The notes beneath the pieces are model-generated. The model saw only the letters and a program-made list of their open reading frames with translations. It was not told where the DNA came from and searched no databases. Below, one piece after another: positions 40,815 through 49,164 of a stretch of DNA of 64,000 nt. The DNA lies in assembly GCF_000496835.1 (NCBI RefSeq), contig NZ_KI543239.1, forward strand, positions 27,996 through 91,995. The letters are read 5' to 3'. The position numbers were made by a program, and so were the translations under genes. Within the stretch, counting starts at the first letter, position 1, and each line of letters starts with the position of its first letter. Source of the stretch: Thalassobacillus devorans MSP14 (GTDB lineage: Bacteria > Bacillota > Bacilli > Bacillales > Halobacillaceae).

Positions 40815-41831
40815 TTGACAAAAGAGCCGGAAATTAATGTAGGGGGACTTACTTTCGCGTGGGAGATGGAAGAGGGGCGCTTTCTATTCGAAGGAGAAGA
40901 CGCTGTCCTTTTTTGGATAACTTCTGCGATGAGATCTTTTTTTGATACCATTGAGGAAGTTTCAGGAGAAGAAGCCGCAAATTTAGTTATGGAAACTACT
41001 GGTTTTCGTCAAGGATCTGTGGTGGGGGAATATTTTCAAAACAAAGGCGTGGACATAGAAGAAGTAGCTAAAATATTGCCCAATACATACGCTTCAGCTG
41101 GATGGGGAAAAGCGGAAATTATAAATATTGACAGAGAAAATAAAACCCTTACTGTTAAACTGAAGAACGACTGGGAACATAAGATCAATAAGGTTCAAGG
41201 GAAAGAGAAGCGTGGTTCCTTTCTCCCCGCCCATTATGCTGGCATATTCTCCGGCCTGTTCGGGTCCACGATATGGTATGAGGTCCAACAGTCCCAGCTG
41301 GAAGGCAATGACTACACCTATATCAACTATTTTCCTGAGGATGTCAACGTAGCACGTAATATCCATGATCTGACCCGCAAAAAAGAGGCTGAGCAAATTC
41401 GCCATTTAGAAGGTTTAGTTGAGGATAAAACAAGGGATTTGAAAGAATTGGTCAGAACTCTATCTTCACCGATTATCCCTGTTCTGGAAGGAATCGTCGT
41501 GGTTCCTTTACTTGGCCGATATGATGAAGAACGTGCAGACGAGTTAATTACCAAGACACTTACCAACCTGCCAGAATACAAAGCTTCCTATCTCGTATTA
41601 GATTTGACAGGTCTTGATAATGATCTTACCAGTTATACGGCTAGCTTAATCGAAAAAATGGGAACCGCCGCCAGCCTGATCGGTACAAAAGTCATCATAG
41701 TCGGTATCTCTGCAAAACTTGGGAGAATCATTGCCAATACAGAGATTGATTTATCAAAATTCGATTGCTTCCAGAATTTGCAGCATGGAATCCACTACGC
41801 CCTTGCTCAAAACGGCCGCCGGATTGTTTGA
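40815..41831 (+). CDS. V4R-STAS domain signalling protein (RsbR-like)
   Basis: A 338-residue cytoplasmic protein. The N-terminal 185 residues fit a V4R (4-vinyl reductase-type small-molecule binding) domain, with VSGEEAANLVMETTGFRQGS and SFLPAHYAGIFSGLFGSTIWYE. A helical linker (about 190-215) leads to a STAS domain of the RsbR/RsbS type (SSPIIPVLEGIVVVPLLGRY and YLVLDLTGLDNDLTSYTASL), where Thr or Ser residues could be phosphorylated. RsbR paralogues sense stress in stressosomes that free sigma-B, so a similar sensory role is inferred. Start TTG 40815, with TAGGGGGAT 5 bases before it. Confidence 0.75.
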   Translation: MTKEPEINVGGLTFAWEMEEGRFLFEGEDAVLFWITSAMRSFFDTIEEVSGEEAANLVMETTGFRQGSVVGEYFQNKGVDIEEVAKILPNTYASAGWGKAEIINIDRENKTLTVKLKNDWEHKINKVQGKEKRGSFLPAHYAGIFSGLFGSTIWYEVQQSQLEGNDYTYINYFPEDVNVARNIHDLTRKKEAEQIRHLEGLVEDKTRDLKELVRTLSSPIIPVLEGIVVVPLLGRYDEERADELITKTLTNLPEYKASYLVLDLTGLDNDLTSYTASLIEKMGTAASLIGTKVIIVGISAKLGRIIANTEIDLSKFDCFQNLQHGIHYALAQNGRRIV

Positions 41832-41918
41832 CCCCTGCTTACTGCAATTGTTTGATGGTCACCTCATGTGGGTAAGTATAGAACAAGTACCAAATCAATT
41901 GAGAATGAGGTGAAAATA

Positions 41919-42020
41919 ATGGGTAGACTTATAAGAAGGATATTTAAATACGCACCGGTCATCTATCCAATGGTCCGAAAGTTTATGAATAAACGTAGAA
42001 GCAGAAAATCTACACTTTAA
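41919..42020 (+). CDS. 33-residue basic small protein
   Basis: MGRLIRRIFKYAPVIYPMVR followed by a Lys/Arg-rich end. ATG 41919 follows GAGGTGAAAATA, and a strong terminator starts 7 bases after the stop, giving a compact unit. The product is highly basic with a short amphipathic/hydrophobic middle. No family assigned. Confidence 0.6.
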   Translation: MGRLIRRIFKYAPVIYPMVRKFMNKRRSRKSTL

Positions 42021-42026
42021 TATATG

Positions 42027-42054
42027 TCGCCCCTTCAACAAGGGGCGATTTTTT
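42027..42054 (+). terminator. Intrinsic terminator after the 33-residue protein
   Basis: TCGCCCCTT / AAGGGGCGA perfect 9-bp stem, CAAC loop, TTTTTTATTTT. Confidence 0.9.
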
Positions 42055-42117
42055 ATTTTAGAAATTATGTACCACATGAAATGCGGATGACTCAAGGTAC
42101 GAGTCCTCCGCTGGTAA

Positions 42118-42537
42118 CTACTTCTTCAATTTTTCCAGGTTGGTTTCATGGAACTTTGATCCTTCGACTTCATTGACGATACTGAAAGGATTTCCGTCTG
42201 GATCAAGGAATTCAAATGCATACATGCCCCCGAAATCATCAATTTTGCTGACAACTACACCTTTTTTATAGAGGTCCTGGTGCGCTTCATGAATATCTGT
42301 AACTAAAAAATTATAGTAACTGTTTTTTTTACCTTTCACTACTTCGAATTCAGTAGGCTGGGGATTTTCTACTTCTATTAATCCTAGCTGGGCGTCCCCC
42401 TTCTTAAAAACGAAGCCCGCACCTCTTTCTCCAAAATCCCATTTGTCGACGAAGATAGCTCCTAAATTTTCCTGATACCATTTCATGGATTCCTCAAGAT
42501 TTGTCACAGGTATGAAAATACTGCCAACCTTAAACAT
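42118..42537 (-). CDS. VOC-family (glyoxalase-like) protein
   Basis: A 139-residue protein with two beta-alpha-beta-beta-beta modules: FIPVTNLEESMKWYQENLGA at the start and FLVTDIHEAHQDLYKKGVVV in the second half, ending in FLDPDGNPFSIV. This is the general VOC superfamily fold (glyoxalase I, dioxygenases, resistance proteins). Metal ligands cannot be assigned with confidence, and the reaction is unknown. Confidence 0.82.
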   Translation of the reverse strand: MFKVGSIFIPVTNLEESMKWYQENLGAIFVDKWDFGERGAGFVFKKGDAQLGLIEVENPQPTEFEVVKGKKNSYYNFLVTDIHEAHQDLYKKGVVVSKIDDFGGMYAFEFLDPDGNPFSIVNEVEGSKFHETNLEKLKK

Positions 42538-42651
42538 AGCAACATCTCCTTTGAAGGATTACTTATAAAATTAAATTCGCTGAAAGCGTCCATTTTCCTT
42601 CTTTTTTCCTGCACATCCATCGTATTAAATTAACAGAAGTGTGCATAAAAG

Positions 42652-42675
42652 AAGACGCCTGGTAAGGGGCGTCTT
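42652..42675 (-). terminator. Terminator-like hairpin past the YqcI/YcgG gene
   Basis: AAGACGCC / GGCGTCTT stem with minus-strand TCTTTT after it, lying downstream of the repeat element. Confidence 0.6.
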
Positions 42676-42731
42676 TAATGTTGGTTAGGAAATGATAAAT
42701 TTTTTTGTGGATAACTTCAGATAGTGGGTGT

Positions 42732-42946
42732 CATCCAGCTCCAGCGCCTACCCCCTCGAGGTCTTAAGTCAATCCTCTCTGTGATTAGAAAAACTTGGCT
42801 TATCGCCAAGGGTGTATGGCGAAAGCCTTAGTTTTACTTATACTTTAAACCTTTATTAAACTTGATTTGACTAAAAGTACAAAGAACGTCACGGCGAGGC
42901 TTGTCTTAAGCTTGTCGGGGGTGAGCAAGGCGCTTGTGCTTTTGTT
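42732..42946. repeat. 215-bp dispersed repeat, copy 1
   Basis: About four-fifths identical by eye to 50161-50375. Both contain CAGCGCCTACCCCCTCGAGG near the left end, AGAAAAACTTGGCTTATCGCC inside and TGTCTTAAGCTTGTCGGGGG then AAGGCGCTTG near the right end. The ends are partly inverted (CAGCGCCT / AGGCGCTTG). The element ends three bases before the stop codon of the minus-strand YqcI/YcgG gene, exactly as copy 2 meets a stop codon. No coding capacity. Confidence 0.85.
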
Positions 42947-42948
42947 CA

Positions 42949-43677
42949 TTAACTATTATTTTGATGGAACGGACATTTGCCGGTAACCGGTTTGACATCG
43001 TCTCCAATGAAGTATTGTTTCCATTCATGATGGGTTGGATCACCATAATGGCTGATGTCCGGGTGTTTCGGAATCTGGTCCCACTTTTCCACTCGTTCGC
43101 GGACTTTTTCACGAGACATAATACCGCCTTTACTTGTACCTTCTAATCCTTCGAAAATTTTTCTGGGCTGGAACCCAAGCACCAAAGAATTTCCCAGGTT
43201 CCGTGTTTTCCTCTGTTTGTAAGCGGGGGAGTTTCCGAAAACAAAGAACGGCTCACCTGCGAATGAAAATGCCCATAAGTGATGATTGGGGTCTGTCGGA
43301 TAATCCACCGGCCAAGGTTCCCGATCATGGTCGTTCAAATAATTTAATATTTTCCAGAAATAATCCCGATAATATTCAATCGACTTTTCTTCTTGCTCCG
43401 GTTCTACAAATAAGAAAAAACCATGCCGGATAAATGGGGGTTCTTCAAACAATTTCATGAATTCTTCTACTGTGTTGGGGAGGTGGGACCAGTCGTCATG
43501 GTTTAAGAAAGAATAACGAAGTTCACCTTTCTTTTCTGCTCCCATCCCAAAGTAACAAGGGAATGTTTTATCAGTAACGATATCATGGAAGGTTTCATAT
43601 TCTTCTGGCAGCCAGTCAGGTACAATCGATTTATCTTTCATATCTTGTTTTTTTAGCAGGAAACTATCTTTTTTCAT
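42949..43677 (-). CDS. YqcI/YcgG family protein
   Basis: A 242-residue soluble protein recognised as YqcI/YcgG by FPCYFGMGAEKKGELRYSFL, PPFIRHGFFLFVEP, HHLWAFSFAGEPFFVFGNSP and the C-terminal KCPFH. The cysteine/histidine pattern (FPCYFG, NHDDW, KCPFH) might hold a metal or haem, but the family has no established function. ATG 43677 is 8 bases from AAGGAG; upstream in-frame codons to 43704 lack a site. Confidence 0.85.
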   Translation of the reverse strand: MKKDSFLLKKQDMKDKSIVPDWLPEEYETFHDIVTDKTFPCYFGMGAEKKGELRYSFLNHDDWSHLPNTVEEFMKLFEEPPFIRHGFFLFVEPEQEEKSIEYYRDYFWKILNYLNDHDREPWPVDYPTDPNHHLWAFSFAGEPFFVFGNSPAYKQRKTRNLGNSLVLGFQPRKIFEGLEGTSKGGIMSREKVRERVEKWDQIPKHPDISHYGDPTHHEWKQYFIGDDVKPVTGKCPFHQNNS

Positions 43678-43807
43678 AAAAGCGACTCCTTTCCATACAT
43701 ACACTGAATATCTTTTTCCCGATACAGACTAAATACAAACACAGTAATGGTCTGGTACATTATGGACAAACTAATGATGAAAAATAATGGAATGGAGGCT
43801 GAATGTT

Positions 43808-44440
43808 ATGCACAGAAAATTTACGTTATCAATAATCTTAATGATGGGTATTCTAGGATTCGGAGTTCCTTTGGGGACGCAGGCAGAAGATGATAACGGG
43901 ACTATCATGCACAGTCATGAACTAAAAGAAAATGACCATCATAAAGAAATCCGAAAAAAAATCAAACAATTCGAGGAACGTGGCTATAAGCAAGAAAATA
44001 TAAGGAAAGCCATTCTTATTGCCAAACATGCTGATGTCGAGCCACAAAAAGTATTGGATAGTTATCAAATGACAAACTCCTGGCAAGCTACAGCAAAGAG
44101 CTTTGGGGTAGATTACGAAAAAATCAAGCAACATCATCAAGAAAAAGCAAAGGCGTTTTTCAAACAGAATAAACCGCTGATTTTAAAAGAATTGACTGCA
44201 TATACAGGTGAAAATGAAACAGAGCTTGCGGATTATCTGGAGAAAGATGTCTCACTGAAAACCCTGATGAAAGCAGCCGTGGTGGCTAAACTAAGTGAAA
44301 CAGAACTAGATAACATTATTAAGGAGAAACAAGACGGTAAATCATGGAAGGATATAATACGTGAAAGGGAAATTGACCCTGGTAATTTTAAATCTGAGAT
44401 GAAAAATCTTTTCCACAAAGTAAAGAATAAAAGTGAATGA
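43808..44440 (+). CDS. Secreted helical protein of unknown function
   Basis: A 210-residue protein with a signal peptide (1-23, cleavage after TQA) and a mature, charged, all-helical part containing repeated helix-turn units (KQFEERGYKQENIRKAILIA; SWQATAKSFGVDYEKIKQHH; DGKSWKDIIREREIDPGNF). The repeated SWxxxAxxFGVDxxxI-type units recall LysM-less wall-binding or spore proteins, but I cannot name the family. Start ATG 43808 is about 9 bases after GGAGG. Confidence 0.75.
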   Translation: MHRKFTLSIILMMGILGFGVPLGTQAEDDNGTIMHSHELKENDHHKEIRKKIKQFEERGYKQENIRKAILIAKHADVEPQKVLDSYQMTNSWQATAKSFGVDYEKIKQHHQEKAKAFFKQNKPLILKELTAYTGENETELADYLEKDVSLKTLMKAAVVAKLSETELDNIIKEKQDGKSWKDIIREREIDPGNFKSEMKNLFHKVKNKSE

Positions 44441-44522
44441 ACAATTTTTCAGATAAATCATTGGCGTAATCCCGACTATTCTAGTAAGCTTTTAATAAAC
44501 ATATGCTAGTTGGGGTGAGCAA

Positions 44523-45680
44523 ATGATCGATCTTTATAAAACTCTGATTAAAAATGACCGGCATCAGCGATTATACAACAAAGCGGCGGTGTTAGCAGAG
44601 AAGGTGAAACAACGCAGTCCCGCCTCTGACCAACAGGCTTCTTTTTCTAAAGAAAACTTAGCGGATTTGAAGCTGGAAAAGTATTTTTCCCTCCCTCTAC
44701 CAGAAAATCTGGGAGGAGAAGGGCTTTCATTATATGAATTTTTATTAATGCAGGAGCGGCTTGCTGCAGGTGATGGATCGGTAGCATTATCGGTTGGATG
44801 GCATCTCGGAATTCTTATGGAACTACGTGATGAACAGCTCTGGGGTAAAACAATCTTTAATAAAGTAGCTAAAGAAATTGCAACGGAACAAAAAGTAATG
44901 AACCGTGCTGCCTCTGAACCAGCAACAGGAAGTCCGACACGGGGTGGAATACCGGAAACAAAAGCTGTGCGCAGTGGCGGCCGTTATATAATTAACGGAA
45001 GAAAAACTTTCACCTCGATGGCTGATTGCCTGGACTATTTCATCGTATCTGCTTATGTGGAAGAGCTTGGAGAAGTAAGCTGGTTTTTGATAGAAAAAAA
45101 TCAGGAGGGGGTAACGGTCGAACATACCTGGGATACCCTTGGCATGCGGGGAACCGGAAGTGATGATCTTGTCTTGAAAAATGTTTCGGTAGAAGATGAT
45201 AAGCTAGTCGAACTTACCAGTCAGAAATCATCCGTACCGAAAGGCTGGCTGTTGCACATTCCGGCCTGCTACCTTGGCATTGCGATTGCTGCCCGCAACG
45301 ATGCGATCGACTTTGCGAAAAACTTTCAGCCGAACAGTCTCGATTATCCGATTGCTAAAGTTCCCCACATCAAGCAAAAAATAGGGGAAATAGAGTTGAA
45401 GCTTATGGAGGCGCGTTACTTCATGTATACCATTGCCGAGAGATGGGATCAGGAGCCGGAGAACAGGAAACAGCTGCATGCAGAACTGGCAGCAGTGAAA
45501 GTAACAGCGACCAATACTGCAAACGAGGTCGTCGATCTTGCTATGAGAATTGCCGGTGGAAGAGGACTGTCGAAACGATATCCTTTTGAAAAATATTACC
45601 GGGATGTCCGTGCAGGGCTGCATAATCCTCCGATGGATGATGCGGTGATAAATATGCTGGCAGAACAGGCAATTGAATGA
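44523..45680 (+). CDS. Acyl-CoA dehydrogenase-like flavoprotein
   Basis: A 385-residue flavoprotein of the acyl-CoA dehydrogenase superfamily. Middle-domain FAD contacts are seen in NRAASEPATGSPTRGG, and the beta domain in WDTLGMRGTGSDDLVL. The C-terminal helical domain ends KYYRDVRAGLHNPPMDDAVI. This ending resembles the DszC/flavin monooxygenase-like branch and lacks the YEG-type catalytic Glu of true acyl-CoA dehydrogenases, so a monooxygenase or an unusual dehydrogenase role is possible. No fatty-acid genes are adjacent. Confidence 0.8.
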   Translation: MIDLYKTLIKNDRHQRLYNKAAVLAEKVKQRSPASDQQASFSKENLADLKLEKYFSLPLPENLGGEGLSLYEFLLMQERLAAGDGSVALSVGWHLGILMELRDEQLWGKTIFNKVAKEIATEQKVMNRAASEPATGSPTRGGIPETKAVRSGGRYIINGRKTFTSMADCLDYFIVSAYVEELGEVSWFLIEKNQEGVTVEHTWDTLGMRGTGSDDLVLKNVSVEDDKLVELTSQKSSVPKGWLLHIPACYLGIAIAARNDAIDFAKNFQPNSLDYPIAKVPHIKQKIGEIELKLMEARYFMYTIAERWDQEPENRKQLHAELAAVKVTATNTANEVVDLAMRIAGGRGLSKRYPFEKYYRDVRAGLHNPPMDDAVINMLAEQAIE

Positions 45681-45722
45681 AGGGTATGGAATGAAAATAA
45701 ACTTTGATGGCAAATAAATATT

Positions 45723-45754
45723 AAAAGCCAGCCGTTAGTTAATGGCTGGCTTTT
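45723..45754 (+). terminator. Intrinsic terminator of the acyl-CoA dehydrogenase-like gene
   Basis: AAAAGCCAGCC / GGCTGGCTTTT 11-bp stem with T-run. Confidence 0.88.
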
Positions 45755-45760
45755 TGGTTG

Positions 45761-46285
45761 CTATTGATCTGCCAGATGATCTGCAAAAAATTTTGCGTAC
45801 ATAGGTAAGTCTGGAGGTCGGCGGGCTGAAATGATATGACCATCTTCGACTACTGCTTCATCGGACCATTTCGCACCGGCATTTATCATATCGTCTTTTA
45901 TACCAGGTGTACTGGTTACATTCCGTCCTTCCAGTATTCCTGCCGAAATCAACACCCAGCCGGCGTGACAGATTTGTCCGATTGTTTTTTTCTGCTCATC
46001 CATATGGCGGACAAATTGCAGGACTTCCTCATATCTGCGCAGCTTATCCGGTGACCAGCCGCCGGGAACCAGAATGCCGTCATAGTCCTCGGGAGATATC
46101 TCCTTGAAAGCGTAGTCTGACTCTACTGGAACGCCATATTTTCCGGTATATTGTTTGTTTGCTTCTTTTCCTACAATGTGGACAATGGCACCTTCTTCTC
46201 TAAGTCGAAGGACCGGGTACCAGAGCTCAAGATCCTCAAACTCATCACTGACCAGTGCAATCACTTTTTTATTCTCTAAACGCAT
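45761..46285 (-). CDS. DJ-1/PfpI family protein
   Basis: A 174-residue protein of the PfpI/YhbO/YraA branch. VIALVSDEFEDLELWYPVLR carries the conserved Glu, ILVPGGWSPDKLRR the oxyanion loop, and GQICHAGWVLISAG the nucleophilic Cys with adjacent His. Family members act in stress protection as deglycases, glyoxalase III or chaperones. ATG 46285 follows AAAGAAGGAGGCAGCCAC. The 40 codons upstream in frame run through intergenic sequence and are not used. Confidence 0.88.
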   Translation of the reverse strand: MRLENKKVIALVSDEFEDLELWYPVLRLREEGAIVHIVGKEANKQYTGKYGVPVESDYAFKEISPEDYDGILVPGGWSPDKLRRYEEVLQFVRHMDEQKKTIGQICHAGWVLISAGILEGRNVTSTPGIKDDMINAGAKWSDEAVVEDGHIISARRPPDLPMYAKFFADHLADQ

Positions 46286-46363
46286 GTGGCTGCCTCCTTC
46301 TTTTGAAAGCCTAGTGTCAGTGTAACAGACAGCTCTACTATTTTTCGAAAGATAACCATGTGA

Positions 46364-46399
46364 AAAAGCTGTTCCCTTTGTGATGGGGGAACAGCTTTT
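46364..46399 (-). terminator. Intrinsic terminator of the lipoprotein gene
   Basis: AAAAGCTGTTCCC / GGGAACAGCTTTT 13-bp perfect stem, T-run on the minus strand. Confidence 0.9.
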
Positions 46400-46404
46400 A
46401 TGCA

Positions 46405-46890
46405 TTAGGAAGTTTCCAGTTTGTTTTTGAATTCTTCCAGTTTATTCTTTGTTTCCTGGGCCAGTTCTTTTATTTTATCGGTATCTGGCTCATCAGCCTG
46501 TGCTTCGTCTATTAAAGGATAAAGGCTTTCCTCGATATTTTTATAATCTTTTTCATAATTTTCCTCTACCTGCTTTTCGATTCGGTCCCAATCTTCTTCT
46601 AACGTTTTGCCTGCCTGGTTTATTTTAGCCGTATCATCTGAAGATTCCTTCACGGTCGTGGTCAAGTCTTCAACAGTAGCTAGTACGGCATTGACTCCGG
46701 ATTGCAAGTCTGTAGAGACTTCACCACCTGAACTGGATGATTCCTTAGATTCCTTTTCTGTTTCTTCTTCAGCGGCACCTGAATCGTTGGTATCTTCTGG
46801 TTCAATCGTGTCATCGTTCCCCGATGTGCCGCAGCCTGCCAATACGAGTCCGGCTGCCAACATAAAACTTAGTAGTTTGAATAGTTTCAT
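46405..46890 (-). CDS. Small acidic lipoprotein of unknown function
   Basis: A 161-residue exported lipoprotein. The signal ends LVLAGC with Cys20 as lipidation site. Residues 25-60 are a low-complexity Glu/Ser/Asp linker, and the rest is a helical domain rich in acidic residues (TLEEDWDRIEKQVEENYEKD). The composition matches salt-adapted surface lipoproteins. Family not recognised. ATG after AAAGGAGGAGTCTACTC. Confidence 0.8.
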   Translation of the reverse strand: MKLFKLLSFMLAAGLVLAGCGTSGNDDTIEPEDTNDSGAAEEETEKESKESSSSGGEVSTDLQSGVNAVLATVEDLTTTVKESSDDTAKINQAGKTLEEDWDRIEKQVEENYEKDYKNIEESLYPLIDEAQADEPDTDKIKELAQETKNKLEEFKNKLETS

Positions 46891-46984
46891 GAGTAGACTC
46901 CTCCTTTACTTGTTAGCAAGTATTCCCAACAAGTATGAGTTACAAACAGTGTCTTTTTACTTAATAAGAATTACTGCTTTTGAA

Positions 46985-47992
46985 TCATATTAATAAAAGC
47001 GTAATGCCTGAAAGAAGCAAAGAAGTGATTGTCATGGCAAGCATCGGCTTTAGTGCTTTTGAACGAAGAGATGCCAGGCTTACATTAAGTCCCAATCCGA
47101 CCATTGCCATGGTCAGAATAAACGTGGTAGCTGTGGAAATGAAAGAAACCAAATCTTCGTTGAGGGGAATATAAGTTCCTAATACATAACTTCCTAACAG
47201 ACTGGTCGCAATGAAGCCGAGCAAGAACCATGGGAAAGCTACCTTTTCATTGGTTTCCGGAGTGCCTTTTTTTCGCATGATGTAGATGAACAGGAAGCTC
47301 AATGGGACTAATAGCAGAACACGGCCCAATTTTCCAACCAGAGCCATAGCAAGACCGTCTTCGCCGGCAGGTGCTGCTGCAAGTGCAACATGGGCAACTT
47401 CATGCAAACTGATACCTGCCCAGGAACCATAAGTAGCTGCATCGATTGGAAGTATCGGCCGGATCAGGGTATAGGCGATCGCGAATACTGTACCAATCAG
47501 AGAAATGATGCCGGCGCTGATTGCTGTATCTTCAGCCTTCGCTTTCAATATTGGTGAGACAGCTGCAATTGCGGATGCACCGCACACCCCTGTTCCTACA
47601 CCAAGCAGTAAAGATAAGGAGTAATCCGCTCGGAACAACTTTGCAAATAACAAGGTTACCCCGATAGCAAATATAATCACAGCTACATCTCTAAGCAGGA
47701 GTGGTAAACCATCTTGAAAAATAACATTCATATTCAACTTCAATCCGAAAAGTATTATAGCTAGTCGTAACAAATTTTTAGCGGAGTATTGGACACCGGA
47801 CCGGAGCTTTTCCGGGTAACCGAACAGCTGACGGTAAATGACAGCGAGGATGATAGCTGTGGCTAAAGGACCGATTATAGCGAGACCTGGTATCCATGCG
47901 AGTAAAAAACCAAAACAAGCAATCAATGCTGTGAACAGAATACCGGCAATCCAATATAAATGGTCTTTAGCTCTGAGATTATTTCTGATCAT
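46985..47992 (-). CDS. YeiH/UPF0324 family putative sulfate (anion) exporter
   Basis: A 335-residue membrane protein with ten or so helices. Family marks are LGVGTGVCGASAIAAVSPIL, SWAGISLHEVAHVALAAAP and the N-terminal PGLAIIGPLATAIILA. YeiH proteins are thought to export sulfate or related anions, but experimental support is thin. Divergent from a LysR regulator across a 114-bp region with a direct repeat, a standard arrangement for a regulator and its target. Confidence 0.87.
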   Translation of the reverse strand: MIRNNLRAKDHLYWIAGILFTALIACFGFLLAWIPGLAIIGPLATAIILAVIYRQLFGYPEKLRSGVQYSAKNLLRLAIILFGLKLNMNVIFQDGLPLLLRDVAVIIFAIGVTLLFAKLFRADYSLSLLLGVGTGVCGASAIAAVSPILKAKAEDTAISAGIISLIGTVFAIAYTLIRPILPIDAATYGSWAGISLHEVAHVALAAAPAGEDGLAMALVGKLGRVLLLVPLSFLFIYIMRKKGTPETNEKVAFPWFLLGFIATSLLGSYVLGTYIPLNEDLVSFISTATTFILTMAMVGLGLNVSLASLRSKALKPMLAMTITSLLLSGITLLLI

Positions 47993-48042
47993 AGCGCACG
48001 CTCCTAAAAAGTTTTGCGTTTAAAATCACTATACGCCAGCGA

Positions 48043-48082
48043 TAATCATTAGTAAAATATAATTTAATAATGGTAATCATTA
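48043..48082. promoter_or_regulatory. TAATCATTA direct repeat between YeiH and LysR genes
   Basis: TAATCATTA at 48043-48051 and again at 48074-48082, 31 bases apart (three helical turns), in the divergent promoter region. LysR regulators commonly bind two phased sites in such regions. Candidate operator by position and phasing. Confidence 0.5.
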
Positions 48083-48106
48083 AAAAAACTAATGGTAGGT
48101 GAAATT

Positions 48107-48997
48107 ATGGATTTAGAGGCCCTAAGAACATTGATAGTTGTAGTTGAAGGAAAAAGTTTTACGAAAGCTGCCAAAGCTCTTTCTGTCTCCCAGCCCAGCG
48201 TCAGCCTGCATATTAAAAATCTTGAGGAACTGTTTCAAACCAAATTAATTGACCGCTCTCCCAAACATTTTCATATTACACCGACTGGAGAGATTGTTTA
48301 CCAGCGGGCCAAACAAATAGCGAGTATCATTGAAAAAACACATGAAGAAATACTCTCCTACCATAATCAGCTGACTGGTTCACTGACGATCGGTGCGAGT
48401 TACACAGTTGGTGAATATATACTGCCATCTTTATTAAAGGACTTCGATCAAAACTATCCGGATATCGATTTACAGATATATATCGAAAATACAGAAAAAA
48501 TCAACCGTTCTGTGCTGTTACATGAATTCGATGTCGGTCTCGTTGAAGGCCAGGTCAGATCGAAAGAACTGCGATCGTTCCCGTTCTTAGAGGATGAAAT
48601 GGTATTGATCGTCCCTCCGGGCCACCCGATTCGTGAAAAAAATAATATTAAATTAAGTGATCTACAAGGACATACTTGGGTAGGGAGAGAGGAAGGATCC
48701 GGGACGAGAGATATCATGGATGCCGTATTTCGTGCCTACAGTATCAATGCAAAAAAATTGATTACTATTGGCAGTAACCATGGAGTCGTACAGGCGGTTC
48801 AGCATGGATTGGGGTTATCCTTCATTTCCCGGTCCATCGTAGAAAATAAATTCGGTGAAAATCTTATGGTCCGTCTCCCGATCATTCAGTCACCAAATCG
48901 CTTTTTTTCCTGTGTACTGCCTGCTGAAGGAGAACTATCTAAAAATGTGGAAGTGTTTGTAAAGACGCTCAAAGATAAATATAATATGGAGAAGTGA
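48107..48997 (+). CDS. LysR-family transcriptional regulator
   Basis: A 296-residue regulator. The N-terminal winged helix is MDLEALRTLIVVVEGKSFTK and KALSVSQPSVSLHIKNLE, and the effector domain begins near 90 with LTIGASYTVGEYILPSLLKD. It has CysL/YwfK or YeiE-like features and probably controls the divergent exporter gene. ATG 48107 is 6 bases after GGTAGGTGA; an ATG five codons earlier is less well placed. Confidence 0.9.
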   Translation: MDLEALRTLIVVVEGKSFTKAAKALSVSQPSVSLHIKNLEELFQTKLIDRSPKHFHITPTGEIVYQRAKQIASIIEKTHEEILSYHNQLTGSLTIGASYTVGEYILPSLLKDFDQNYPDIDLQIYIENTEKINRSVLLHEFDVGLVEGQVRSKELRSFPFLEDEMVLIVPPGHPIREKNNIKLSDLQGHTWVGREEGSGTRDIMDAVFRAYSINAKKLITIGSNHGVVQAVQHGLGLSFISRSIVENKFGENLMVRLPIIQSPNRFFSCVLPAEGELSKNVEVFVKTLKDKYNMEK

Positions 48998-49164
48998 ATT
49001 TTAATTCAAAAACAAGAAACCTTATTGTGCTTTATTCGTATATAAGAACAGCGGTAAAAAGGAGGTAAGCCTCAAGACCGATTTACTGTTTGATATAATT
49101 AGTACATGATATGGGTGTGCAAAAGGATTTGCACGAATAATCCTGAAAACAAGGAGAAGAAGTT

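Noticed and set aside
42901..42960. tRNA or rRNA fragment in the GC-rich repeats
   Set aside because: The conserved blocks repeat at 50.2 kb but do not fold as a tRNA and contain no CCA or T-loop pattern.
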